A DNA stretch of 24,012 nt from S139-23 sp047639315 (lineage in GTDB: Bacteria; Planctomycetota; GCA-002687715; DRQF01), in the NCBI GenBank assembly GCA_047639315.1, contig JBLINQ010000077.1:1-24012 (forward strand), written 5' to 3'. Shown piece by piece: positions 1 to 8,226 of the stretch. The position numbers and the translations under genes were made by a program. The first letter of the stretch is position 1. Each line of letters opens with the position of its first letter. The notes below the pieces were generated by a model. That model was not told the origin of the DNA, made no database searches, and was given only the letters and a program-made list of their open reading frames with translations.

Positions 1-2535
1 TTTGCCGTCAGCCCCAATAACGGACTCTGCCGCCGAGCCATCATAGTGCCAAAGCTCAAATTCACGGAGAGCTTCTAAGGCAGGCAGGACATCGACCCAG
101 ACATACCAGATGCCGAGAATGGTCGCCACAACCATGAAGCTCTTCAAGAGTTGTCGACTTTGAGCGTCAACAACAAAAACATCGATGCGCTCTGTCGGAG
201 GCGTGGAAGTTGTGGCTGCACCCACGGCGGTGTCGGCGACGTCGTTGCGGCGCTCTTGCGCCTGCTTCATGGCAATTTTTCGGCGACCAACAATGATGCT
301 TCGGCTGATTAGGGCTTGGATCATCACCAAAACGAGCATCACACCGGCAGTTGCATCCAACCTCTTTAACAACTCCAACGCCGTATAGTGGTAACCCAAG
401 GCTGTCAGCACGAGCAAAGACATTGGCAGGATGATGGCAATCATATACCACAAACCTCGAAACCGAATAAACCAATCTGTCTTCTCCGGTGGGGCATTTG
501 CCAAGAGCCCTTTTGAAGGTTGAAGGATTCGTCCAAGGAAAACAGCCAATGCCCCTAACACGACCATGAGAGCAAGCCGCCCTGCCGAGGAATGCCATTG
601 GTCGTTCAACGAGACGTCGAAGAAATTTCTAGTAAATACGGCTGGTATGAATACAGGTATGAACCAATGGAGATTCTTACGTACCAAGATGATCGACGGA
701 TTCTTCCAGCTAAAATGGGACTCGCCCAGCCCGCCCGGCCTCAGAAGACGACGCAGGAAATTGAGGACAAAGATCAAAGAGGCCGTCGACTGAAGGGCGT
801 TTCCGACAGCCGTGGTGAAGGCAGCTGGAGCGGGAGCATTACTAAACCAACGCCCGACCGTCCACACGATGATTGGCACGAAGATCGCGCTCAGTGCTGA
901 AGCCAAGAAAGACTGAATGGTCGGCACGAAGGAGGTCGCCTTGGCTGCCTGCAAATCGGCAGAGAAGACGTGATTCACGATCAAGAAGCGGGCGACGCCA
1001 AGAAGAAGTAAACCCAGGACACACAGCCCAGCCAAGAAACTCTGTTCTTCGACTCCTTGCCAAACGTCATAACTCGCTGCGCTCCAATTCTTCAGGCTGA
1101 ATAAGGCGCCAAATGCCTGGCCAATTGTCTTGAAGTCTGTTTGCCAGATCGGGGTTGTACTTCGAATCCACAGAACCCGTTCGTCAATAAATCCGGCGTA
1201 TTCAATGGATCGGGAAATGGTCTGTTTCTCGACAGTATCGAGGTCGACCATCGCCGCGACATAGTTGTCGCTTCTGGCTACAAAGTCATCGATGTGCTTG
1301 CGTCGTTCATTCAGATTCTTCCGCAAGAGAAATTCAATTCGAGCGCGCTTGGTAGGCGTGAGCGTCTCTTCGATCTTGGCAAAATACGATTTAACGGTCG
1401 ACTCAATGTCGATGGTCGAGGCATTTTCTTCTTCAAGTTCGAATCGTTCGAGAAGGACCTTGGTGGTCGCTGCTTTTCTTGCGGCAATATTCTGGGCAAA
1501 GTTTCGCTTGGTCGGCAAACGACCTCGGTGTTGCCTAAGGAGAACACCGATTGCGTCAGTTAGGCCAACAGCCTGGATACGCTTCTTAGAATCCTCCTCA
1601 TCGTCGGAGATAGACTTTAGATGTTTGCGCGCTCTCTCTACCTCTTGGTTGATGATCGTCGTGTTTTGGACAATTTCGACGGTGCGGCTTGTTAGGGCTG
1701 CATTGCGTTCCGCCACTTCTTGAATGATCGGATGAGCATCTTCTGCAACCTTGCGGGCGTTTTCTGCGTCTACTTTTGATTTTTCTGCTTCGACTTTCCG
1801 ACGGTCATCAAGAAGAGTCTGCCAGACGCGCCCAATCGCCTCAGCACGTGCTTTGCGTTTCTCTTCAAGAAGAGCTCTTGCCTGCAGTAGACCGAATTGA
1901 ACATCAAAGCTCTCTTGCTCCACTTCCAAAAACTTGAGTTTCTCTTCCGCTTCCTTTTTCAGGACGACCAAAAGAGTCTGTTTTGCAGACACGAGTTCCG
2001 GAAACTCGCCGGCCGGGATGGGCTTTTGGATCAGTAGTTCAAGATCGCTGACTCGTTTCTTTTCGTCGACGATCAACGCAGGCAACTCGGTCTTTCGCAG
2101 CGTGCGTTTTTGAAGATCTTTCTTGAGCTCGCTTAAAGACCTGCCGGCCACTTGTTCGGTCGATTGAGCATCCGCGAGCTTCTTCTCAAGCTCGGTCGTG
2201 GGCGTCGTTGGCGATCCGATCGGCAAAGATGAGTTTTGGTCGTTAGCAAGCTCACCCTGAATTTTCTTGAGTTCGAGCGGTGCTTTTTTTGCTTCAGCAA
2301 TGATCGCCTCTCTCTCGGCAATGTGCTTCTTCGCTTCATTTAGTTTCTGAAGAGCCTCGTCATAAAGGAGCTTCGCGGCATTCTTCCTGGCTTCCGTTAG
2401 TTCCGAACTGGCAGCAAGACTTGCTTTTTGTGCCTCAATGTACTCAAGGCTCGGCACCTTTGTTTGGGCAAAACAATGCCCAAAGCAAAAGAGAAGTAAA
2501 CCGATTTGCAGGAGCATGAAACGTTGTGGTCGCAT
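1..2535 (-). CDS. MscK/KefA-type mechanosensitive channel, N-terminal part (gene continues past the left edge)
   Basis: The reading frame is open for 845 codons from an ATG at 2535 to base 1, with no stop. Seen: a signal peptide of about 24 residues ending in HCFAQT; a long charged, Lys/Glu-rich helical region (about residues 25-480) that should form coiled coils; then at least eight hydrophobic segments between about residue 497 and 820 (for example LAGLCVLGLLLLGVA and ATILGIWYVWVDVL). This is the architecture of E. coli MscK/KefA: periplasmic 'MscS_porin' coiled region, several membrane spans, then the MscS pore domain. The pore domain must lie to the left of the window. Known role of the family: opening under membrane tension to release solutes during osmotic downshock. 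The gene is divergent from the rimK cluster. Assignment rests on architecture, not on pore motifs, so a related large MscS-family member is equally possible. Confidence 0.8.
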   Translation of the reverse strand, partial: MRPQRFMLLQIGLLLFCFGHCFAQTKVPSLEYIEAQKASLAASSELTEARKNAAKLLYDEALQKLNEAKKHIAEREAIIAEAKKAPLELKKIQGELANDQNSSLPIGSPTTPTTELEKKLADAQSTEQVAGRSLSELKKDLQKRTLRKTELPALIVDEKKRVSDLELLIQKPIPAGEFPELVSAKQTLLVVLKKEAEEKLKFLEVEQESFDVQFGLLQARALLEEKRKARAEAIGRVWQTLLDDRRKVEAEKSKVDAENARKVAEDAHPIIQEVAERNAALTSRTVEIVQNTTIINQEVERARKHLKSISDDEEDSKKRIQAVGLTDAIGVLLRQHRGRLPTKRNFAQNIAARKAATTKVLLERFELEEENASTIDIESTVKSYFAKIEETLTPTKRARIEFLLRKNLNERRKHIDDFVARSDNYVAAMVDLDTVEKQTISRSIEYAGFIDERVLWIRSTTPIWQTDFKTIGQAFGALFSLKNWSAASYDVWQGVEEQSFLAGLCVLGLLLLGVARFLIVNHVFSADLQAAKATSFVPTIQSFLASALSAIFVPIIVWTVGRWFSNAPAPAAFTTAVGNALQSTASLIFVLNFLRRLLRPGGLGESHFSWKNPSIILVRKNLHWFIPVFIPAVFTRNFFDVSLNDQWHSSAGRLALMVVLGALAVFLGRILQPSKGLLANAPPEKTDWFIRFRGLWYMIAIILPMSLLVLTALGYHYTALELLKRLDATAGVMLVLVMIQALISRSIIVGRRKIAMKQAQERRNDVADTAVGAATTSTPPTERIDVFVVDAQSRQLLKSFMVVATILGIWYVWVDVLPALEALREFELWHYDGSAAESVIGADGK

Positions 2536-2716
2536 GACGGCGTAAACTCCCAGATAGAAAGACCCGATTGAAGAGAGAGATGAACAAGGTATAGCCGCGA
2601 CGAATCGGCCGATCCATTCGACAGTGTGTGCTTCATCGCGACATGAACCAAGTAAAACTGATCAGCAACAGATGTGAACTGAGCGACAATAAATTTTTAC
2701 GGCGAGACAATCATGA

Positions 2717-2745
2717 TTGTGCGATTTCGGCCGAACGACTACAAT
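2717..2745 (+). promoter_or_regulatory. Candidate sigma70-type promoter for the rimK cluster
   Basis: TTGTGC (2717-2722) and TACAAT (2740-2745) are separated by 17 bases, in the only sizeable upstream gap before the plus-strand cluster. The -10 box matches TATAAT at five of six positions; the -35 box keeps only TTG. Expected transcript start is near 2752, leaving a leader of about 60 bases before the ATG at 2814. Found by eye only. Confidence 0.35.
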
Positions 2746-2813
2746 TGAGAGGTGATGGCGAAGATCTTTTTCACCATTCAGAGACTACCCTCCCATTGAT
2801 ACCTTTAGAATTC

Positions 2814-3296
2814 ATGAGCCAAAAAGAACGAACAACCCTCGGGTGGCGGGAGTGGGTTGGGTTGCCCGAATTAGGCGTTGCCGCCATCAAGGCCAAAGTC
2901 GACACTGGCGCTCGAACTTCGACTCTGCATGCTTATCATATCGAAGAGTTTTCTCGCCGCGGCGTCACATGGCTTCGATTTGAATTGCACCCAGAACAGC
3001 GCAAATCTCAACCGGTCGTAAACGCCACGGCCAGATTGCTTGAGTATCGGTCAGTTCGGTCTTCAAGTGGCAAGGCCGAACGGCGCCCCGTAATTGAGAC
3101 GAAATTGCAAATTCACGGCATTGAGTTCATTGTGGAATTGACTCTAACAGAACGCGATGCCATGGGGTTTCGTATGTTGCTCGGGCGCCAAGCAATCAGA
3201 GGGCGATTCGTCGTTGATCCTGGGACCTCTTTTACCAACGGGGATCGGCGGTCGCACAATTGTCCAACGAAGGAATCGAATAGAAAGAAAAGATGA
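2814..3296 (+). CDS. rimB: Retropepsin-like protease (PF05618, 'ATP-dependent zinc protease' / RimB type)
   Basis: Protein of 160 residues. It carries AKVDTGARTSTLHA near residue 27, a retropepsin-style Asp-Thr-Gly-Ala active-site motif typical of PF05618, and ends in the family's GRQAIRGRFVVDPG motif. The old name 'ATP-dependent zinc protease' is misleading: the visible active site is of the aspartic type. In Pseudomonas a protein of this family, RimB, is encoded with rimK and affects RimK-dependent modification of ribosomal protein S6. The frame is open upstream to 2628, but the ATG at 2814 starts just before the conserved domain and gives the family's usual length; no strong ribosome binding site is visible. 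The stop overlaps the rimK start as ATGA (3293-3296), so the two are probably translationally coupled. The symbol is by analogy with the Pseudomonas rimABK operon. Confidence 0.85.
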   Translation: MSQKERTTLGWREWVGLPELGVAAIKAKVDTGARTSTLHAYHIEEFSRRGVTWLRFELHPEQRKSQPVVNATARLLEYRSVRSSSGKAERRPVIETKLQIHGIEFIVELTLTERDAMGFRMLLGRQAIRGRFVVDPGTSFTNGDRRSHNCPTKESNRKKR

Positions 3297-4195
3297 AAAT
3301 TTGCGTCTTATCGCGAAACCCAAAACTCTACTCAACGAGACGACTCGTTGAAACATGTGAGGTGCGTGGTCACGAAGTACAAGTCGTCGATTATCTTCGC
3401 TGCTACATGAATATTGCCGCCAAGACTCCGACCATGATGTACAAGGGCGAGCCACTACACCCCGATGCGATCATTCCGAGAATTGGAGCCTCTCACACGT
3501 TCTACGGCACAGCCGTCGTTCGCCAATTTGAAATGATGGGGGTCTTCCCTCTCAATGAGTCTCAAGCGATTTCCCGTTCCCGTGACAAACTACGATGTCT
3601 TCAACTGCTTTCTCGCCGAGGAGTTGGCATGCCTCGATCTGGCTTTGCTCATTCAACAAAGGATGTTGCAGGGGTGATTGAGTCCGTTGGCGGCGCGCCC
3701 TTGGTTGTCAAGCTGTTAGAGGGCACCCAGGGCATCGGTGTCGTCTTGTGCGAAACTAAGGGGGCTGCTGAGTCGGTGATCGAGGCCTTTCGCGGGTTAG
3801 ATGCCAACATCTTGGTTCAAGAATTCATCAAAGAAGCCGGTGGAGCCGATATCCGAGCCTTCATCGTTGGCGACAAAGTCGTCGCCGCTATGAAAAGGCA
3901 AGGGGCGCCCGGTGAATTCCGTTCGAACCTCCATCGAGGGGGTAGTGCGGAAATGGTCAAGATCACTCCCGATGAGCGTCAGACCGCAGTGAAGTCCGCA
4001 AAAGCCATGGGCCTTCGCGTCTGCGGCGTTGATCTCCTTCGGTCCGATCGCGGCCCATTGATCATGGAGGTCAACTCGTCTCCTGGCCTGGAAGGAATTG
4101 AAACCGGAACGGGAGTTGATGTCGCAGAATTGATTGTCAAGTACATCGAGAACAACGCCAAAATTGGAAAAACTCGAGACCATGTCAAAGGATAA
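3293..4195 (+). CDS. rimK: RimK, ATP-grasp alpha-L-glutamate ligase (ribosomal protein S6 modification)
   Basis: Exactly 300 residues, like E. coli RimK, and recognisable along its whole length. Landmarks: VLSRNPKLYS at the N-terminus, IPRIGASHTFYGTA, LNESQAISRSRDKLR, the ATP-binding VVKLLEGTQGIGVVL, RSNLHRGG, and the C-terminal metal-binding stretch IMEVNSSPGLEGIE. Known reaction: ATP-dependent addition of glutamate residues to a protein C-terminus, in E. coli that of ribosomal protein S6. Start ATG at 3293 overlaps the upstream stop by four bases and follows a purine-rich stretch. The next gene overlaps its 3' end by 14 bases. Whether the target here is S6 cannot be told, because rpsF is not in the window. 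Confidence 0.96.
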   Translation: MKICVLSRNPKLYSTRRLVETCEVRGHEVQVVDYLRCYMNIAAKTPTMMYKGEPLHPDAIIPRIGASHTFYGTAVVRQFEMMGVFPLNESQAISRSRDKLRCLQLLSRRGVGMPRSGFAHSTKDVAGVIESVGGAPLVVKLLEGTQGIGVVLCETKGAAESVIEAFRGLDANILVQEFIKEAGGADIRAFIVGDKVVAAMKRQGAPGEFRSNLHRGGSAEMVKITPDERQTAVKSAKAMGLRVCGVDLLRSDRGPLIMEVNSSPGLEGIETGTGVDVAELIVKYIENNAKIGKTRDHVKG

Positions 4196-5183
4196 CGACT
4201 CGGCGAGTCCGCTTGTCATTGGCGGGCACACCGTGAAGCCCGGGAAATCGAAACGATTCGACTTATTCGCGGCGCGGCTGCCAACCCATACAGAACTAGA
4301 CATCCCTCTGTGGATCTTTAACGGTAAGCAACAAGGGCCAGTGATCTGGCTCAGTGCCGCCGTCCATGGGGACGAGATCAACGGGGTTGAGATCATTCGC
4401 CGCGTTGTAGAAAAAATTCATAGTCCCATTGCTTGTGGCGCAATCGTGGCCATCCCGATTGTGAACGTTTTTGGGTTCATTGATGAATCTCGCTACTTGC
4501 CTGATCGCCGCGATCTCAACAGATCTTTCCCTGGATCGAAGAGCGGTTCCTTGGCTTCACGTATGGCTCACTTGTTCTTGACTGAAATCATCTCGAAGTG
4601 CACGCATGGGATCGACCTGCATACTGCCTCGGCTGATCGCACGAATTTCCCGCAGATTCGTGGCAACTTGCTCGACAAAGAAACGATACGTTGCGCTCAG
4701 GCATTTGATGCTCCGGTCATGATCAACTCAAAAGAAAGAAGTGGGTCGTTGCGAGGATCCGCGGCGAAACGCGGGATCACGAGTCTCGTATATGAGGGTG
4801 GAGAAGCCCGCAGGTTTAATGAGCATGCCATTCAAGTAGGTGTTACCGGAGTCGAGCGCGTCTTGGGCGAATTGGGGATCATTCCAGAATACCGAGAAGA
4901 AGATCGTCGCTGTGTCCTGGTCGAGAAGACTTCCTGGATTCGATCGAGGAAGGGAGGCATTTTGAGATTGATGGTCAGCGAAGGAGAGATGGTGGAAGCC
5001 AAACAGACAGTTGGACAGGTGTCCGACCCCTTTGGCGATGCAAAGATTCTTTTGAAGTCGCCGTTTCGCGGCATGATCATTGGCATGACATTGAGCCCGC
5101 TTGTTCACGCTGGCGATGCTGTGGTTCATGTCGGCCGATTAAGCACGGAGATAACAGGAAAGTCTAACGTCTCTGACGACTAA
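4182..5183 (+). CDS. Succinylglutamate desuccinylase/aspartoacylase family zinc hydrolase
   Basis: Protein of 333 residues of the AstE/ASPA family (M14-like carboxypeptidase fold). Seen: AVHGDEINGVE with putative zinc ligands His62 and Glu65; DLNRSFPG at 111-118, usual in the family; GIDLHT with the third ligand His147; and VYEGGEA (203-209), where the catalytic Glu is expected. The C-terminal third (about 255-325) has the small beta-domain typical of the family. Known members remove acyl groups from N-acyl amino acids; related M14 enzymes trim glutamates from peptides. Start chosen at ATG 4182 inside the end of rimK, although the frame is open to 4134; the chosen start leaves a 14-base overlap. 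Coupling to rimK suggests action on glutamylated material, but the substrate is unknown. Confidence 0.88.
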   Translation: MSKDNDSASPLVIGGHTVKPGKSKRFDLFAARLPTHTELDIPLWIFNGKQQGPVIWLSAAVHGDEINGVEIIRRVVEKIHSPIACGAIVAIPIVNVFGFIDESRYLPDRRDLNRSFPGSKSGSLASRMAHLFLTEIISKCTHGIDLHTASADRTNFPQIRGNLLDKETIRCAQAFDAPVMINSKERSGSLRGSAAKRGITSLVYEGGEARRFNEHAIQVGVTGVERVLGELGIIPEYREEDRRCVLVEKTSWIRSRKGGILRLMVSEGEMVEAKQTVGQVSDPFGDAKILLKSPFRGMIIGMTLSPLVHAGDAVVHVGRLSTEITGKSNVSDD

Positions 5184-5232
5184 GACCGATTCCGTAGAAA
5201 TTCTCGATTCAGCACCTTGGCCTCTTGCTGTC

Positions 5233-5240
5233 AAAGGAAG
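5233..5240 (+). promoter_or_regulatory. Ribosome binding site fixing a TTG start
   Basis: AAAGGAAG lies six bases before TTG at 5247. No comparable site precedes the earlier TTG at 5217 or the later ATG at 5283, so the TTG at 5247 is the best start of the DUF1704 gene. Confidence 0.6.
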
Positions 5241-5246
5241 ATCACA

Positions 5247-6521
5247 TTGCCGCGATTCTCGGAAAAAATTCAGCGGCTTGATATGGCCCTCGTCAAAGAA
5301 GCCAAAGATATCAAAGTGCTTTCGAACATCGAATGGCCTCGTGCGATCCGGGATGAGTTCATCAAGAATTGGCACGGCGGAAATCCGAAACTTCCTACCG
5401 TCAATTATGACGCGTCGAACTTGAGCGACAAAACGGACGGGCTTCAGTCCATCATGAACCGTTGCGACCGCGCCCACCCGATCGAGAGCTTTCTATTCAG
5501 AAGCGCGCGCAGCTATTTACATGCGGCACATTTGATTGAGAGTGCGGGTACGCCAAGATTCGTTAGATTGTCGGTTAAGATTTATGGACAACCAAACGAA
5601 GTAATTGCCGAAGGGATGCCCACGACTCGGAAGGCCGCCGAGCATCTCATGGGCATCACCCAGGATTTTGCCGACTCTTGTCAGTACAACGAATCGGATT
5701 TCTGTCTCATGCCGGAAACGATTGCCCAGGCGCTGCGAGACGCCACTGTCCTTTTCAAAACCCAGAAGATCACTGTTGTTGTCGATCCAAATCTGACGGC
5801 CAAAGCGGCAGCCGGTGCGTCTAAAATTCGCATTCGCGGCGGGACGTGTTTCACCGAAGAAGATAGCCTTCAACTGATCAATCACGAATTATATGTTCAT
5901 TCACTGACAGCACTGAACGGTCGATCGCAGGCAAACCTGCAAACGTTGGGTCTTGGCCCGCCACGGACCACATTGACGCAAGAAGGCCTAGCCATTTTTG
6001 GCGAGTTAATTTCGAATTCGATTGACGTCAATCGGCTCCGAAGAATTGCTTCTCGGAGCATCGCCATTGCCATGGCAATGGAAGGTGCCGATTTCCTCGA
6101 CGTCTTCCGTTATTTTCTTACCGTTGGCCAGAGCTTAGAGGAAAGCTACTCGTCTGCTTCCCGCGTATTCCGAGGCGGTGACCCGAGGGGAAAAATCGTC
6201 TTTACCAAAGACAACGTCTACTTGAGCGGATTTGTTCGGGTGCATTCGTTCATGAGAGAAGCCATCAAGAAAAACGACATCAAATCGATCGACTTCTTGG
6301 TCGCCGGGCGCTTGGCGGCTTCAGATGTCGAGGCCCTCGCGCCTTTCTTTGAGTCTTCTCACTTGTCACCACCTTTGTATCAACCACCGTGGCTCAAGAG
6401 TCCAACCCGCTTGGCGGCATTCTTGCTACACTCCGCATTCACTTCTCAACTAGAGCTTGATAACCTCACCTTTGCCATGACCGACAGAACCGAAGATTTC
6501 CTGGATGACGACAGCAAATAG
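5247..6521 (+). CDS. DUF1704 'QEGLA motif' protein, MATCAP-like metallopeptidase family
   Basis: Protein of 424 residues from the TTG start. Seen: INHELYVHSL with an HExxxH zinc site (His213, Glu214, His218); the family signature LTQEGLAIFGE at 243-253, whose Glu246 or Glu253 could be a further ligand; and the motif RIRGGTCFTEED just before the site. Bacterial members are usually annotated 'flavohemoglobin expression-modulating QEGLA motif protein'. The same domain in animals (KIAA0895L, MATCAP) is a carboxypeptidase that removes the C-terminal tyrosine of alpha-tubulin using HExxxH. By that link this protein is probably a zinc carboxypeptidase acting on a protein tail. It lies 63 bases after the AstE-like gene on the same strand and probably belongs to the same transcript. 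Family identity is firm; the activity is inference from the eukaryotic relatives. Confidence 0.85.
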   Translation: MPRFSEKIQRLDMALVKEAKDIKVLSNIEWPRAIRDEFIKNWHGGNPKLPTVNYDASNLSDKTDGLQSIMNRCDRAHPIESFLFRSARSYLHAAHLIESAGTPRFVRLSVKIYGQPNEVIAEGMPTTRKAAEHLMGITQDFADSCQYNESDFCLMPETIAQALRDATVLFKTQKITVVVDPNLTAKAAAGASKIRIRGGTCFTEEDSLQLINHELYVHSLTALNGRSQANLQTLGLGPPRTTLTQEGLAIFGELISNSIDVNRLRRIASRSIAIAMAMEGADFLDVFRYFLTVGQSLEESYSSASRVFRGGDPRGKIVFTKDNVYLSGFVRVHSFMREAIKKNDIKSIDFLVAGRLAASDVEALAPFFESSHLSPPLYQPPWLKSPTRLAAFLLHSAFTSQLELDNLTFAMTDRTEDFLDDDSK

Positions 6522-6572
6522 GGCCTTCCCAATTCATCTTCCGCGGAGAATCTCTACTCCCAATGTGGCAAA

Positions 6573-7410
6573 ACATTCTGCTCGGAAAGTGCTGAGACTC
6601 GGAATATCTGAATCGGATTGGCATCCTCTTCTGCCTGATCCACTCTGCCACCTTATTGGGTCTTAACCTCGCAATCTTCGGTCCAAGCCAGCTGGAATTG
6701 AAGGTTACCGCCGAAGGTTGTGACACAAATGCCGAGAAATTCCTGGCCTTGGGACCCGAATCGAATTTCTTGTTGACCACAATCTTCTGGGGCAATGTCG
6801 CGGCGAACTGCCCCCTCCTCCTTTTGACCGATTCCGTTATCACTGGGGTCTACGCCTTTGTTTTCTCATTCTTCGGCGTCACGTTCCTCGGGGAGATCAT
6901 TCCGCAAGCATGGTTCTCGAGAAATGCACTCAGCATGGACGCAAAATGTGTTTCCCTCATTCGGCTCTAGTAAAAGTTACTCTGGCCGGTGGCGAAGCCC
7001 TGGGCAGTGCTTCTTGATAAATGGTCGTGAAAAGAAGGGAGTTCTTATCTTCGAGAACTCGATATCCGGCGAGTCACAACCAAGCACACGGAATCTGACG
7101 CCGCCGATCTCGGAAAACATGAAGGCCAACGCATCCCCAATTTCTTGGCATTGAATGATTCGCCGATTCCTCGAGAAGGCGAGCCGATCGACCCTTGCTA
7201 TGTCATTCAGCTACCTTCCAAGATTGATTTGCCGCTCATCCCCACCTGTTTGCCGTCCGCGACCGGCCCATTTGTCGGCTAAGTGTATAGATCGAAACGC
7301 TAGTGGGTGGTGTTGGCGGAGCTCCACGAGAAGCCGCTTCTCGTCTTACCGACGGATAAATAGTCCGCGACTCCACCCTTGCTCGACGGCATGTCTTCTC
7401 TCGTTACAGT
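6573..7410 (+). pseudogene. Decayed DUF21/CNNM-type (CorC-like) membrane transporter
   Basis: Three reading frames together spell a DUF21-CBS protein, but none is intact. An ATG at 6573 gives nine codons and then TGA. From about 6602 another frame reads ILFCLIHSATLLGLNLAIFG, then TTIFWGNVAAN and TFLGEIIPQAWFSRNAL, the diagnostic DUF21 core, ending at a TAG at 6970. A third frame around 7055-7280 reads KHTESDAADLGKHEG, NFLALNDSPIPREGEPIDP and stops in PFVG. From about 7282 a further frame gives VYRSKR, stop, WVVLAELHEKPLLVLPTDK, stop. These match the linker and CBS regions of the family. The intact family exports or regulates Mg2+/Co2+. At least three frameshifts and several stops make this a dead gene rather than a sequencing slip. 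Confidence 0.85.
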
Positions 7411-7796
7411 TAAGGTGACTTTGACCCTATTCAGCTTCGCCTTCGGGGGTCGATTCTATCTATCGACTTGGGCACCGATTGACAGTTCCGAGAGAGCATA
7501 GATGTGTCTTCGATTTATAGAGATTCGTTGTCTCAAAGAAAGTCGATCAGGATGCAGATGAGGTTTTTGAGTGATGTTCATCCTTAGCTATATCCATATT
7601 CCCCATTAGTAATGAACCATCCGACACCCTTTGCCTTGGCTGAGGACATACTCCCGGAACAGGAACCGCAAGCTCTATACCGGCTTTTTTCGTGTCGCCC
7701 CATCCATACCCAAATTGATGAATAATGTTTCGCCGACCTGGGCGAGAAAGTGGAGGTATGATTTTTGGTCAAAGTCGTTGTTGGGGGAGGTTCGTC
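7411..7796 (+). other. Stretch without a convincing gene between the pseudogene and the pilin operon
   Basis: This stretch probably includes more eroded remains of the DUF21 gene. The only other item is a short frame from ATG 7612 to TAA 7725 (37 residues, MNHPTPFALAEDILPEQEPQ at its start), which reads on in frame past the stop for 11 codons. I do not recognise it. It may be a decayed fragment. The promoter of the pilin operon should lie here, but I saw no clear -35/-10 pair. GGGGGAGG at 7783-7790, six bases before ATG 7797, is a strong ribosome binding site. Confidence 0.4.
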
Positions 7797-8225
7797 ATGG
7801 AAAACTTGGTGCCAAGTGTCTCAGGAGTACCGCAAGTCCGAGCAACGGAAGCGGGTATGACTCTTCTTGAAATCGTGATGACCCTCCTTATTGTCTTCAT
7901 GTCAGTCCTCGTCATGTCAGTGAGCAACCTCTCTATTCAGGGGCAGAGCACCATGAATCAGGATCGTGCGACAGTCAACGACCACATGGAGGCCCTCCTT
8001 GAGCAGTTAGGCGCCACTCCCGTCACCGGAATCGGTGATCTATTTCCACATGAGCAAGAGATTGAGGCCTTCAATGACCGAGAAGTAAGAGGGCTCCGGA
8101 TCAAAATGATCTATGCCGATGGCAATTCCACGACCCGACCGCTTCGTTATCAACTCGTTGCGAATTGGTTAGGAGCAGTTGGAAGGCCATCAAAAATTGT
8201 CATTCATGGAATCAGGGCGCGCTAA
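7797..8225 (+). CDS. Type IV pilin-like / pseudopilin protein (GspI/PilV-like)
   Basis: Protein of 142 residues with a class III signal: EAG|MTLLEIVMTLLIVFMS, with the prepilin peptidase site after Gly20 and the conserved Glu at +5 (Glu25), followed by a hydrophobic helix to about residue 42. The remainder is a small soluble domain I do not recognise. Known role of such proteins: after cleavage and N-methylation by PilD they join or prime a type IV pilus or a type II secretion pseudopilus at the inner membrane. The ATG at 7797 is supported by GGGGGAGG six bases upstream; the frame opens earlier at 7725 but without such a site. The next gene begins one base after the stop. Assignment to PilV or GspI type rests on size and gene order only. 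Confidence 0.75.
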   Translation: MENLVPSVSGVPQVRATEAGMTLLEIVMTLLIVFMSVLVMSVSNLSIQGQSTMNQDRATVNDHMEALLEQLGATPVTGIGDLFPHEQEIEAFNDREVRGLRIKMIYADGNSTTRPLRYQLVANWLGAVGRPSKIVIHGIRAR

Positions 8226-8226
8226 G

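Noticed and set aside
2628..2813. Longer N-terminus for the RimB-like protease starting at 2628
   Set aside because: The extra 62 residues look non-coding, contain the candidate promoter, and exceed the family's usual length.
3797..4396. Minus-strand frame of 199 residues across rimK and the AstE-like gene
   Set aside because: Antisense shadow of two genes with clear motifs.
7584..7772. Minus-strand frame of 62 residues upstream of the pilin operon
   Set aside because: No recognisable features, no ribosome binding site, and it covers the region expected to hold the operon leader.
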